Positions 9,110 to 17,205 of a stretch of 64,000 nt of DNA are shown here, in pieces. Origin of the DNA: Paenibacillus tepidiphilus (GTDB lineage: Bacteria; Bacillota; Bacilli; Paenibacillales; Paenibacillaceae); contig NZ_VWRQ01000003.1 in the NCBI RefSeq assembly GCF_008635795.1, forward strand, positions 248,001-312,000, given 5' to 3'. How positions within the stretch are numbered: the first letter of the stretch is position 1; every line of letters begins with the position of its first letter. The position numbers were made by a program, and so were the translations under genes. Below the pieces are notes generated by a model. The model was not told where the DNA came from. It did not search any database and was given only the letters and a program-made list of their open reading frames with translations.

Positions 9110-12100
9110 CTAAAACCTAATTCCTCCAATATCCTCTAATTCCTTTAACCATGCCCCTCCGCCAGTACTGAGCGGCATTCCTTGGCCATCAGGTGCAAAT
9201 AATTGAATCTCTTCGATTCTAACATTGGAATCCTCGGTAACCATTCTAATAATTCTAATAAGGTGATTGGCTAACAGGGCCACCGTTTCTTGCTTAAAGA
9301 GCTTTGTGCTATACTCGAACACCACACTTAATTGATTCGGCCGTTCCATTACATGCAGCATAAGATCGAACTTTGAAGTGCTTATATCCAAAAGGTATGG
9401 CTCTAAATTCAAGCCCCGGAGCTGCATATCGGCCATCTCCACATTAAGCAGATGCAGAACTGTATCAAATACGGGGTTTCTTCCAGGGTCTCTTTTGGCA
9501 TCCAGTTTAAGCACGAGCTCATCAAACGGATAATCCTGATTCTCAAATGCCTGAAGCGAATTCTCAGTAACCTCTCTAAGGAAACATGAAAAAGTTTTAG
9601 TGCTTTCCGGATAATTACGCAATGGCAGCATATTCACAAACATACCCAGTGTGTTATCTAATTCCGTTGACGGCCTTCCGGTAACCGGCGAACCAATAAT
9701 AATATCTTCCTGCAAGGAATATTTTGACAACAAAATGTTATAGACCGTCAGCAAATACATAAATAACGTAGTATTGCCCTCGGAGACGGCTAACTCCAGT
9801 TGTTCTTTAAGCGCCTGATCAATGACAATTTCATAACGACTGCCTTCAAATTCCTGCACCGAAGTTCTTCTATAATCAACAGGAAGGTTAAGAACAGGAA
9901 GCTCGCCTGACAACTGATTCAGCCAAAATTCTTCTTGTTTCCTCAGCTTGTTATCCCTCAATTGACGATTTTGCCACTCGGAGAAATCTTTATAGTGCAC
10001 ATTGATTTCCGGTAGTACCCTTCCATCGTATAGCGCAATCAAATCTTTCACCAAGATATTCATGGATGTACCATCCGAAATGATGTGGTGCATATTAAAT
10101 AACAGGATGTTCAAATTATCACTCACTTCGATCACTGCCACTTTAAAGAGAGGCGCTTGTGCAAAATCAAACCGGGTAATCTGATTTGTGACGGAAGCAT
10201 GCACATTCTCCCTCAGTGCCCGGTCCACTACTATCTTGAAGGCAATGTGCTCGCCGATCCTCTGAACATACTCACCCTCTTCCAGAACAAAGGATGTCCT
10301 TAAAGCTTCATGCCTGTTGATAAGAGTGTTTACCGCCTGCTGCAGTTTGTCGATATTCAATGGCCCCTCCGCCCAAAAGGCTTCCGTCATGCAATAGCTT
10401 TTACCGGACCTGTCCAGCTTGCTTGCTATCAGCAGCCGCTTCTGAGCTGAAGACAATTCATAGTAATCCTTTTTCTCCGCTTGGGGGATATGGTTATATC
10501 CGATTATCTCCAAAGATTTAATGTATGGTGCTAAATCCTTAATCGTCGGTTTCAGGAACAGCTGCCTTAACGGAATATTAACCTGCAATTCCTTATGCGC
10601 TCTTGCCACAAAAATAGCCGCCTTTAAAGAATGCCCGCCAAAATCAAAAAAGTTATCCGTTAATTTGATCTGCTCTACACCTAAAATTTCGCGCCACATC
10701 AAACTTAATTGATTCTCAATGCTGTCTAACTGATCCGCGGAATTCCCTTCAAAGCCGTCATTGTTCCGCTCGAAATCAGGCAGGGCTTTCACATCGAGCT
10801 TCCCGTTTATGGTAACCGGAATTGCCTCAATACTCGAAAAAAAGGCAGGCACCATATAATCAGGGAGCGTCCTGGATAAATATAGCCTCAGGTCATTCAG
10901 GTCACAATCACCGTTCTTAACAATGTAGGCATGCAGGACATTCTCTCCGGTACGATCCGGTTTTACCAATACCAGAGCTTCCTTAACCAATGCATGCAGC
11001 ATCAACAGCTCTTTAATTTCTCCTAACTCAATTCTGAATCCGCGTATTTTAACCTGATGATCGATTCTTCCATGGAAAATTATATTTCCATCCTGATTCC
11101 ACTCGGCAAGATCACCGGTACGGTACATCCGTTCCTCAAGTTCAAATGGATTCCGCACATATTTGCTGTCAGTCAACACAGGATCGTTCAAGTATCCCTT
11201 GGATACACCGCACCCTGCAATATACAAATCGCCGGTATAGCCTACGGGCAGCAAATTGAGGTCTCTGTCCAAAATATAGGATTTATAATTCAGTAACGGC
11301 TTACCAATTGGGATAGTGCCATCACTCTCATCCTGCCTGCATTCATAAAGTGTTGCATTTATTGTCGTTTCGGTAGGTCCATATATATTAAATATTTTCT
11401 CAGCATTAATCGTTTTCCGAATTTTTCCTAGGAGGGACTTCGAGAACGTCTCCCCACCGATGAACAAGTATTTAATAGCTAAGAACGCCGCGTCTGGAAT
11501 TGTAGCGAGAAGCGCTTCCATAAAAGTTGGAACCACATTCACGACATTAATATTGTTCTTCTCCATGTGATCCCATAACAGAACCGGGTTCTTCTTAACA
11601 TGATCTGAAACCAAGTACAGCCTGCCGCCAGTAGATAATGAAAGAAAAATGTGCATTACGGAAACATCAAATGTGAAATTGGCCAGCAAAATATAGCGAA
11701 GCGGCTCATGGATATGTAATGTCTTTTGAAGCCCTAAGATCTGGTTAGTCAAATTCGAGTGCTGTACCATTACCCCTTTAGGTTTGCCTGTGGAGCCTGA
11801 AGTATATATAATATATGCGGTGTTATCAGGCATACATCTTCTGTGGGGATTATCTCCTCTTGCACAGCTCAATATGTCTTGCATTTGATCCATAATTAAT
11901 ATTTCCCGCTTCTGCTGTAAAGCGACCTTAGACGGCGAAGTCTCCGCAAAGGCTATGCCCTCCATCTTGTGTAAAATCTCTTCAGCGGGTAATTTCCCGT
12001 CATTCTTTAACATCTCTTCAATAAGGGCGTTAAGTGTCTCTTCACCTTCGCCAAGCAGCGCCAAGTCAACATTGCTGTCCTTCAGCATGTGATTATAGCT

Positions 12101-14737
12101 GCTTGTCGCATAGGGTCCGCCAGAGATAATCGGTACATCAACACCCCACTGTCTCATTAATGAAACTGTTTTATGAAAGAAGTCCTTATAAAAGTTTAAG
12201 GTTCTAATGCCGATAAGATCGGGCTGAAAATCCGTGATTAGCTTCTTCAGCTCCTCATAACTGTCGAAATCAATTCTTGATTTGGCGATTTTCCCTTGAA
12301 CAAGTCCTCCAAACTTGTTGTTTACACTCGTCATTAAGTACATTAAGCCGAGAGGAGGCTCGACTACATCGTACATAATATTGCTGTCTTTAGTGAAGTA
12401 TTGGGATAAATCAAGCAACAACACCTTAAAGGCTCCCTGCTGCGGCTCTTTTTGACCAAAATGTTGCTTAAGCTTGTTATTAAAATCACATACAGTACCA
12501 TAATCATCCGCTAAAAATTCGGCGTCCAAATCCTCTCTTCTCAGCCCAATGTAATCTAATAAATCCCCGAAGCTGTTAATATCAATGGGTAAATAGCTAT
12601 TGTATTTCTGCACGAGTTCATCTTCAGTCAAGACCTTCATCTGATAAGGGAGTACTTGCATTAATCTCTCCTTATTAAGAAAATACTCGTTAATAAACTC
12701 GGATTGGTATTTTTTCGTAAAGCTTTTTGGGAATGGAAGCGTTTTAGGCAATTCGTGATAGCCCAAATCGGCTGATTCTTCAATGTCTTGCGGCGAAATT
12801 CCATTGGCAACGGCTATCCTGGCCATTTCGGTATTAGGGAATATCTTTAGGATATGAATGTATGGAAAATGAATCCATTTAATCTTATTCATGAATTCCA
12901 AAGAAGCCAGGGCTTCTTCCTCGGTTTCCGTTGGAATTCCATGCAGCAATTGTAGTTCCAAAATTACATGGGGGTACTTATCAATAATATACTCAACATT
13001 CTCTTTCAGCCTGCTGATATTGAGGTTTTTACGGATGAGTTTCTGCAGCCGCTTAGAACTCGTCTCCAAAGCGAGGTCCATGGTAACTGTTCCCGCCTTG
13101 ACCATAAGATCAATATATTCCTTGCTCAGAATGTCTCCCCGAATTCCGTTAGGAAAATGAAGATGAACCTTCATCCCGCTTTCAATAATCATCCGGTACA
13201 ATTGTTCGCTAACTTGGATATTGAAATTCGGCAGATCATCAACAAAGGTAAATCTTCTCACTCCCATATCGTAATAGAGTTTCATCTCATTAAATATGTT
13301 ATCAGCGCTTCTAATGACATAATTGTCAGGCCAGATTTTAAAACAGTACGCACAATTAAACATGCAGCCTCTGCTGAATTGTAACGCTATACTGTTCTTT
13401 ACCATTGCCTGTCCTATGTAGGGGCTATACTTTTCATAGTCAACCAAGGATCTGTCCGGGATTTGCAAGCTGTTCAAATCAATAATTTGCTTTCTGGGTT
13501 GGGTTACATAAATGCTGATGTCTTGCATATCCAAATTACTTAATCTTGTATAGGAAAATTGGTTAATCAAAGTGTCTTTACTTATCACAAACGTTGCCTG
13601 ACATTCATCAAGCATCGCCACAACTCGATTCTCCGGAAACTCCGGACTGATCGGCAAATATGCGCCTCCAGCTTTCAGAACCGCCAAGATAGCGATAATC
13701 ATCTCAGGTGAGCTTTCCATGATGATACCAACCACACTGCCTGATTGTAATTCTCTGGAAATTAATGCATTTGCCAACTGGTTTGCTCTGTGGTTTAACT
13801 CCCCGTATGTCAGTACGATATCTTCAAAGAAAATAGCTTCTCTGTCCGGTGTCTGCTCGGCCTGCACTTCAATAAATTTAAATACAGGCTCGGTAATAGG
13901 CAAATCACATTCCGTACTATTAAATCCATGAAGCAGCAATTCAGTCTCTTCCTGGTGAAGCAAATCAAATTCGCTTATTCTTGTGTTAATGTTTGCTGCG
14001 GCAGCTTCGATCAGCTGAAAATAACGGCCTACAAAATCAGAAACCATGCTTTCTTTAAACAGTTTATTCTTGTAATGAACCGTTAAGCGGAGGTGATCTT
14101 CCGCATGTCTTTCAAAGGCAAAAAACATATTGTAATCAAGTGACTGAACCTCAGTAAGACTATGTATATTGGTTAATGCCAGAATGAGACTGTCGATAAA
14201 ATTAGCGTCCTGCAAATCATAACCTATTTTCTCCAAAACAAGATCCATGGGATAATTCCGGTTTTTGTTAGCGTTAACAAAATTCTCGCTGGTTTGTATC
14301 AATAAATCTTTGAAGACGAGCTCTGTATTGGACCGGTCAAAGAAAAGCACCTTATTATTTGGGATTACAGCATTATTGGATTTAGGAGGATTGATATTTA
14401 GCAAAGGGGACACTATCAATAATGAGTCGTTCTGAGTTAGTCTGAACATAGTCGCTTTAAAGGAAGCCAAGAGGAAAGCGAACAAGGAAATATCAGAATT
14501 CTTGCACAGGCCCATTATCTTCTTAAACACTTCTTGTGTGAAATCAAATTCCAATTGATTGATCTTGTTATCCAGGGAATTCGAATTATACGCGCTGAAC
14601 GGCAAAGTGGTTTGCGGTATATTCGGAGGTATCATTCTGAACCAATACTCCAGTTCATCTTTATAAGCGTTCTGGTAATACAATCTGGTGTTAACATCGT
14701 AGTTCATCATGAAGCCCCCATAACTTAAAGTTTTCAT
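9110..14737 (-). CDS. NRPS, half-C/A(radical SAM + B12-binding interrupted)-T-C
   Basis: About 1875 aa, first gene of the operon. Residues ~20-260 resemble the C-terminal lobe of a condensation domain without HHxxxDG. An adenylation domain begins near 290 (LTYGELNHRAN; KAGGAYLPISP near 356) and is interrupted at ~390-950 by a radical-SAM domain (SRGCMFNCAYC near 455) and a B12-binding-like domain (~767-900). It resumes at A3 (TSGSTGKPKG near 980, NIYGPTE, IRGFRIEL, NGKLD). A carrier domain (FGGHSLKA near 1366) and a full condensation domain (HHIISDG near 1551) follow. The specificity positions read D-V-M-N-F-G-I-I-N-K, which I cannot match to a known residue. Start is uncertain: ATG 14737 has a weak site, and ATG 14710 or 14707 follow GGGGGC. 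Confidence 0.9.
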   Translation of the reverse strand: MKTLSYGGFMMNYDVNTRLYYQNAYKDELEYWFRMIPPNIPQTTLPFSAYNSNSLDNKINQLEFDFTQEVFKKIMGLCKNSDISLFAFLLASFKATMFRLTQNDSLLIVSPLLNINPPKSNNAVIPNNKVLFFDRSNTELVFKDLLIQTSENFVNANKNRNYPMDLVLEKIGYDLQDANFIDSLILALTNIHSLTEVQSLDYNMFFAFERHAEDHLRLTVHYKNKLFKESMVSDFVGRYFQLIEAAAANINTRISEFDLLHQEETELLLHGFNSTECDLPITEPVFKFIEVQAEQTPDREAIFFEDIVLTYGELNHRANQLANALISRELQSGSVVGIIMESSPEMIIAILAVLKAGGAYLPISPEFPENRVVAMLDECQATFVISKDTLINQFSYTRLSNLDMQDISIYVTQPRKQIIDLNSLQIPDRSLVDYEKYSPYIGQAMVKNSIALQFSRGCMFNCAYCFKIWPDNYVIRSADNIFNEMKLYYDMGVRRFTFVDDLPNFNIQVSEQLYRMIIESGMKVHLHFPNGIRGDILSKEYIDLMVKAGTVTMDLALETSSKRLQKLIRKNLNISRLKENVEYIIDKYPHVILELQLLHGIPTETEEEALASLEFMNKIKWIHFPYIHILKIFPNTEMARIAVANGISPQDIEESADLGYHELPKTLPFPKSFTKKYQSEFINEYFLNKERLMQVLPYQMKVLTEDELVQKYNSYLPIDINSFGDLLDYIGLRREDLDAEFLADDYGTVCDFNNKLKQHFGQKEPQQGAFKVLLLDLSQYFTKDSNIMYDVVEPPLGLMYLMTSVNNKFGGLVQGKIAKSRIDFDSYEELKKLITDFQPDLIGIRTLNFYKDFFHKTVSLMRQWGVDVPIISGGPYATSSYNHMLKDSNVDLALLGEGEETLNALIEEMLKNDGKLPAEEILHKMEGIAFAETSPSKVALQQKREILIMDQMQDILSCARGDNPHRRCMPDNTAYIIYTSGSTGKPKGVMVQHSNLTNQILGLQKTLHIHEPLRYILLANFTFDVSVMHIFLSLSTGGRLYLVSDHVKKNPVLLWDHMEKNNINVVNVVPTFMEALLATIPDAAFLAIKYLFIGGETFSKSLLGKIRKTINAEKIFNIYGPTETTINATLYECRQDESDGTIPIGKPLLNYKSYILDRDLNLLPVGYTGDLYIAGCGVSKGYLNDPVLTDSKYVRNPFELEERMYRTGDLAEWNQDGNIIFHGRIDHQVKIRGFRIELGEIKELLMLHALVKEALVLVKPDRTGENVLHAYIVKNGDCDLNDLRLYLSRTLPDYMVPAFFSSIEAIPVTINGKLDVKALPDFERNNDGFEGNSADQLDSIENQLSLMWREILGVEQIKLTDNFFDFGGHSLKAAIFVARAHKELQVNIPLRQLFLKPTIKDLAPYIKSLEIIGYNHIPQAEKKDYYELSSAQKRLLIASKLDRSGKSYCMTEAFWAEGPLNIDKLQQAVNTLINRHEALRTSFVLEEGEYVQRIGEHIAFKIVVDRALRENVHASVTNQITRFDFAQAPLFKVAVIEVSDNLNILLFNMHHIISDGTSMNILVKDLIALYDGRVLPEINVHYKDFSEWQNRQLRDNKLRKQEEFWLNQLSGELPVLNLPVDYRRTSVQEFEGSRYEIVIDQALKEQLELAVSEGNTTLFMYLLTVYNILLSKYSLQEDIIIGSPVTGRPSTELDNTLGMFVNMLPLRNYPESTKTFSCFLREVTENSLQAFENQDYPFDELVLKLDAKRDPGRNPVFDTVLHLLNVEMADMQLRGLNLEPYLLDISTSKFDLMLHVMERPNQLSVVFEYSTKLFKQETVALLANHLIRIIRMVTEDSNVRIEEIQLFAPDGQGMPLSTGGGAWLKELEDIGGIRF
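11880..13570 (-). other. Radical SAM and B12-binding-like domains embedded in an adenylation domain
   Basis: About 560 residues inserted between A2 and A3. First comes a linker (DLNSLQIPDRSLVDYEKY) of the type that normally joins a B12 domain to a radical-SAM domain. Then comes the radical-SAM barrel with CxxxCxxC (CMFNCAYC), NGIRGDIL and LETSSKRL. After a ~100-residue helical region comes a Rossmann-like B12-binding domain: KVLLLDLSQ, PPLGLMYL, FQPDLIGIRT, PIISGGPYAT, LLGEGEE and a final MEGIAFAE strand. The DxHxxG cobalamin-ligand motif is absent, as in most B12 radical-SAM methylases. Boundaries are approximate. Confidence 0.85.
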
Positions 14738-14924
14738 TACAGGTTATTCCGGGAGTCGATTACAATGCAGGAACGCACCGTTTTCAATCATTTTCTAATT
14801 AATTATTATTATTATCATAAAGGGCATTTTTTGTAAATGACTCTTTTGATAACATGTTAATATATTTATTTGTATATAAAATATATCACGCAGCAGCAGA
14901 CCGGGTATGATGACCGAAACAGCA
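14738..14924. promoter_or_regulatory. AT-rich upstream region of the NRPS operon
   Basis: No coding sequence. The stretch is very AT-rich, with TTAATTATTATTATTATCATAA runs and TATATAAAATATAT-like boxes readable on both strands. It must hold the promoter for the leftward NRPS operon, but I cannot single out a -35/-10 pair with confidence. Confidence 0.5.
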
Positions 14925-14952
14925 AAAAGAACGGCATCTCTGCCGTTCTTCT
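14925..14952 (-). terminator. Terminator after tRNA-Lys copy 1
   Basis: Perfect inverted repeat AAGAACGGCA...TGCCGTTCTT with a 4-nt loop. On the minus strand it is followed by a T-run (complement of the A-run at 14926-14931). The same hairpin follows all three tRNA-Lys copies in this window. Confidence 0.9.
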
Positions 14953-14957
14953 TAGGA

Positions 14958-15030
14958 TGGACTCTCAGGGGCTCGAACCCTGGACAAATAGATTAAGAGT
15001 CTACTGCTCTACCAACTGAGCTAAGAGTCC
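14958..15030 (-). tRNA. tRNA-Lys(CTT), copy 1
   Basis: 73-nt cloverleaf: acceptor GGACTCT/AGAGTCC, D-arm AGCTCAGTTGGTAGAGC, anticodon loop ACTCTTAAT (anticodon CTT), T-arm CAGGGTTCGAGCCCCTG, discriminator A. CCA is not encoded. Confidence 0.95.
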
Positions 15031-15042
15031 ATATGAGGTTAT

Positions 15043-15118
15043 TGGTGGAGCCAAGGGGGATCGAACCCCTGACCTCATCGCTGCCAGCGATGCGCTCTCC
15101 CAGCTGAGCTATGGCCCC
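15043..15118 (-). tRNA. tRNA-Ala(GGC), copy 1
   Basis: 76 nt including an encoded CCA. Acceptor GGGGCCA/TGGCTCC, D-arm AGCTCAGCTGGGAGAGC, anticodon arm ATCGCTGGCAGCGAT (anticodon GGC) and T-arm CAGGGGTTCGATCCCCC are all clear. It lies just upstream of tRNA-Lys on the same strand, so the two are co-transcribed. Confidence 0.95.
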
Positions 15119-15326
15119 AAATGATAGCTTCTAATGTTTACTTAAGTCGCTCACAAGAAATGATTATACAGACTATTTCGAAAGATTGCAATACTTTTTT
15201 AAAAATTCATATTCAGGACATATCAACGTGCGCGATGTGAACGTTTGAGTCAGAATTACTCGTGGAATAGCAGTGAAATAGTATAATGAGACAATAAGAC
15301 TCAATTCTAAGGAGGGCTAACCAATC

Positions 15327-15692
15327 ATGAACTTAACGATGAATTGGATTACACTCAGAGTAAGCGATCTGGAGGCGTCTTTGAATTTCTATCATCGTAT
15401 CCTGGGGCTGCCGATTGAACGCAGATTTGAGAGCAGCGGCAAACAGATTGTCATGCTGGGTCCGGAAGGGCAACCCAAGGTTGAACTGATTCAAGGCAGC
15501 GATCCGGCGCTTAAACCGGAAAGCGGCGTATCCGTCGGTTTTGAGGTGGAATCGCTGGAGCAGGCGATCGAATACCTGAACAGCCAGGGCATTCCTGTTG
15601 CCCGCGGGCCGGTCGCGCCTAATCCCCATTTGCGTTTCTTCTATATAATAGACCCGGATGGCTTCGAGGTACAATTGGCGCAGCACAATTAG
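15327..15692 (+). CDS. VOC (glyoxalase/bleomycin-resistance) family protein
   Basis: 121 aa, a single vicinal-oxygen-chelate unit: LRVSDLEASLNFYHRILGLPIE, then PKVELIQGSD, and at the end FYIIDPDGFEVQLAQ. The two glutamates in VELIQ and FEVQL are at the usual metal-ligand positions. The first-strand His found in glyoxalase I is replaced (NWITLRV), so the substrate cannot be told. AAGGAGGGC precedes the ATG with good spacing. It is transcribed convergently with the NifB-like gene and shares its terminator. It may be an older resident of the locus rather than part of the nitrogenase-like system. Confidence 0.85.
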   Translation: MNLTMNWITLRVSDLEASLNFYHRILGLPIERRFESSGKQIVMLGPEGQPKVELIQGSDPALKPESGVSVGFEVESLEQAIEYLNSQGIPVARGPVAPNPHLRFFYIIDPDGFEVQLAQHN

Positions 15693-15702
15693 GCCATTCA
15701 GC

Positions 15703-15744
15703 AAAAAACGCGGAGCACACAGCCAGTCAGGCCGGGTGCTCCGC
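15703..15744. terminator. Bidirectional terminator between VOC gene and NifB-like gene
   Basis: Long stem GCGGAGCAC...GTGCTCCGC. Read on the minus strand it is followed by six T, an excellent intrinsic terminator for the leftward nitrogenase-like operon. On the plus strand the tail is only TTTGT. Confidence 0.85.
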
Positions 15745-15774
15745 TTTGTCGTGCTCTGGAGCAGCTAAACAGTG

Positions 15775-17178
15775 TTACCGCTGCTGCACCGGGGATGGGC
15801 ATGCCCCCACAGGGGAGCATGCAGCGGAGGTGAAATAGCGGTTATACTTGGCACATTGCTCCAGAAGCTTGCCGATCTCTCCCTTGCGCGCCAGCGCCGT
15901 CAGACCGGCACGCGCCAGACGCTCGGCCGGTCCGGGCCCGATGGCTGCGCACAGCACGATATGACAATCCTGCAGCAGCGTAATCGTCTCCTCCAGAATG
16001 TCCTCCTTGCTAGCGTCCCCGCAATCCGCTTTGCCATTGCAATACGCCTGGATCCGCCGCACGCCCAGCAGCTTCTGCTCCTGCCCGGACACCTCATAGA
16101 CGAGGAATTCGCGGGCATGGCCAAAATGCACATTCACCTGGCCGCCGCCGCGTGTAGTCACGGCGATGCGCAAGGCGTCCCGTTCCCCTTCCGCTCGCTT
16201 ATCATTCTCGCGCTGTCTACGCTCTGCAACGGTCTGGTCCAATTGCAGCAGCACCTCCTCGCGCACGGCCGGGTCGTATTCCCGGCCCGGCAAGGCTTCT
16301 CCCTTCCAGCCGAGATCGTCGCCGAGCAGCCCGACCGCATCCGCGCGGCATTGGCGGCAATGGCGCATCACAGGCATAACCGCCTCGCTCCGCGCCTGCA
16401 CCTGAAGCGCCAGCGACGGAGCCGGCTCCGTGCGGCCTTGTGCCTCATACAGGCTGCCCGGAGAAAGGATCAACGGCATGATATTGTGGGAGAATGCCCC
16501 CGCATCCTTAACCGTCTCGGTCACATCGAGCAGATGGCTGTCATTGACGCCGGGAATCAGGACGGAGTTGACCTTGACCTTGACGCCCCGCTCAGCGATC
16601 CGCCGGATACCCTCAAGCTGGTTCTGCAGCAGGAGCTCCGCCGCAGCCAAGCCGCGGTAGGCTTTGCCGCGGAAGAACACGGCGCGGTATACCTCCGCCC
16701 CGATGTGCGGATCGACGGCATTTACCGTCACCGTCACATGTCCGATCCCGTAACGGACGATCTCGTCCGTATAATCGGGCAGCTTCAGACCGTTGGTGCT
16801 GAGGCATAGCTGCAGATCGGGCATTCCTTCAGACAGCAGTCTGAAGGTTTCGAAGGTCTCCTGCGGGTTGGCCAGCGGATCGCCGGGTCCGGCAATGCCA
16901 ACCACCGTCAGTTGCGGCAGCGATACCAGCGTGCTGCGCACCTTGTTGTACGCCTCATGCGGCGACAGCACCTTGCTGACGACGCCGGGGCGGCTCTCGC
17001 TGACGCAATCATATTTAATGTTGCAATAGTTGCAGTTGATATTGCATTTTGGCGCTACGGCCACGTGCATTCGGGCAAAATAATGATGGGCCATCTCATC
17101 GTAGCAGGGATGACGCGATGTGTTCGTCACCACTAACACCACCTTTTCTTCTGTGTTGTTTCGCATGCCCGGGCCCAT
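15775..17178 (-). CDS. NifB-like radical SAM cofactor-assembly protein with NifX-like tail
   Basis: 467 aa. NifB fuses two [4Fe-4S] units and inserts a carbide to make NifB-co, the core of nitrogenase-type cofactors. Conserved features: HPCYDE near residue 23, the radical-SAM cysteines in CNINCNYC, GIAGPGDPLANP, STNGL, and CRQCRADAVGLLGDD near 280. From about 340 a NifX/NafY-like domain follows (VNVHFGHAREFLVYEV), as in long NifBs. It is the last gene of a leftward operon with an ABC ATPase and two NifD/K-type proteins. The start is uncertain: ATG 17178 and ATG 17166 are both possible and neither has a strong site. Its presence implies that at least one NifDK-type pair carries a NifB-derived cluster. 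Confidence 0.92.
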   Translation of the reverse strand: MGPGMRNNTEEKVVLVVTNTSRHPCYDEMAHHYFARMHVAVAPKCNINCNYCNIKYDCVSESRPGVVSKVLSPHEAYNKVRSTLVSLPQLTVVGIAGPGDPLANPQETFETFRLLSEGMPDLQLCLSTNGLKLPDYTDEIVRYGIGHVTVTVNAVDPHIGAEVYRAVFFRGKAYRGLAAAELLLQNQLEGIRRIAERGVKVKVNSVLIPGVNDSHLLDVTETVKDAGAFSHNIMPLILSPGSLYEAQGRTEPAPSLALQVQARSEAVMPVMRHCRQCRADAVGLLGDDLGWKGEALPGREYDPAVREEVLLQLDQTVAERRQRENDKRAEGERDALRIAVTTRGGGQVNVHFGHAREFLVYEVSGQEQKLLGVRRIQAYCNGKADCGDASKEDILEETITLLQDCHIVLCAAIGPGPAERLARAGLTALARKGEIGKLLEQCAKYNRYFTSAACSPVGACPSPVQQR

Positions 17179-17205
17179 TATTGGGAATCGGGTTCTAATC
17201 GGTTC

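Noticed and set aside
11880..13570. Radical SAM gene as a separate ORF fused to the NRPS by sequencing error
   Set aside because: The frame is continuous on both sides, without its own start site, and the A-domain motifs before and after are complementary halves of one domain.
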